A DNA stretch of 64,000 nucleotides. It comes from Pseudomonas sp. FP2196 (GTDB taxonomy: Bacteria > Pseudomonadota > Gammaproteobacteria > Pseudomonadales > Pseudomonadaceae). Location: contig NZ_CP117445.1 of NCBI RefSeq assembly GCF_030687715.1, forward strand, positions 3,337,501 to 3,401,500. Direction: 5' to 3'. Each line of letters opens with the position of its first letter. Position 1 is the first letter of the stretch. The notes below the pieces were generated by a model. That model was not told the DNA's origin. It searched no databases and saw only the letters and a list, made by a program, of their open reading frames with translations. The position numbers and the translations under genes were made by a program. Shown in pieces: positions 63,956-64,000 of the stretch.

Positions 63956-64000
63956 AGTTACACATACGGCTGGCGACTGACGCGCCTCTCGCGTACAACT

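Overview
The window is a high-GC chromosome segment from a gammaproteobacterium, almost certainly a Pseudomonas of the fluorescens group. The gacA-uvrC-pgsA-tRNA-Gly-tRNA-Cys-tRNA-Leu order, an MvaT/MvaU nucleoid protein, a P. fragi-type lipase, Zn-type glyoxalase I and the codon usage all fit. No plasmid or phage backbone is seen; most of the window is ordinary core genome interrupted by one accessory block.

1-8.8 kb: end of a LysR regulator, an aldo/keto reductase, an OafA-type acyltransferase with SGNH domain, a RarD-type transporter, hppD (tyrosine catabolism), a CSS-EAL cyclic-di-GMP phosphodiesterase and the H-NS-like MvaT/MvaU protein. 8.8-17 kb: a DUF4946-like exported protein, gloA, ahpF/ahpC, a tyrosine recombinase facing away from a KfrA-like DNA-binding protein, gor and galU. 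17-22.5 kb: small exported or hypothetical proteins (two lipoproteins, a DUF1883 protein, a 57-residue protein) and an alkylation-repair block (an internally deleted 2OG oxygenase, alkB, ada), then a YhdH-type oxidoreductase. 22.5-32.4 kb: a Gly/Trp-rich exported protein, nitronate monooxygenase, modABC behind a near-perfect ModE operator, topoisomerase IB, an internally deleted ABC-F protein and small hypotheticals. 32.4-34.6 kb: LysR regulator and MFS transporter.

34.8-54.6 kb is the accessory block. It opens with a rearrangement scar, where a two-haem cytochrome c gene is joined to the tail of a DEAD/DEAH helicase gene. Then, read on the minus strand from the right, comes a type VI secretion effector cluster: hcp, vgrG, an Rhs toxin with an HNH-like tip and its DUF4265-like immunity protein, a PAAR protein, a second Rhs toxin with an 84-residue immunity protein, and a decayed orphan Rhs tip with a third putative immunity protein. 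The second and third toxin tips are diverged relatives of each other although their putative immunity proteins look unrelated. The right edge is an IS30-type element with perfect 26-bp ends, abutting a broken tyrosine integrase next to tRNA-Leu, which is the usual anatomy of an island inserted at a tRNA gene.

54.6-64 kb returns to core genome: three tRNAs, pgsA, uvrC, gacA, a nitrilase-family hydrolase plus acetyltransferase pair, a class I DAHP synthase preceded by an aromatic-rich leader peptide with a transcription attenuator and by a second tyrosine-rich short ORF, a beta-sandwich repeat protein, a lipase and a parvulin PpiC.

A theme of the window is in-frame internal loss. The 2OG oxygenase, the ABC-F protein and the IS30 transposase each keep both ends of their family but lack the middle. 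The strongest candidates for a second look are the tandem aromatic leader ORFs before DAHP synthase, the related Rhs tips with unrelated immunities, the three 18-bp palindromes upstream of hcp, and the recombinase/KfrA pair with interleaved inverted repeats.
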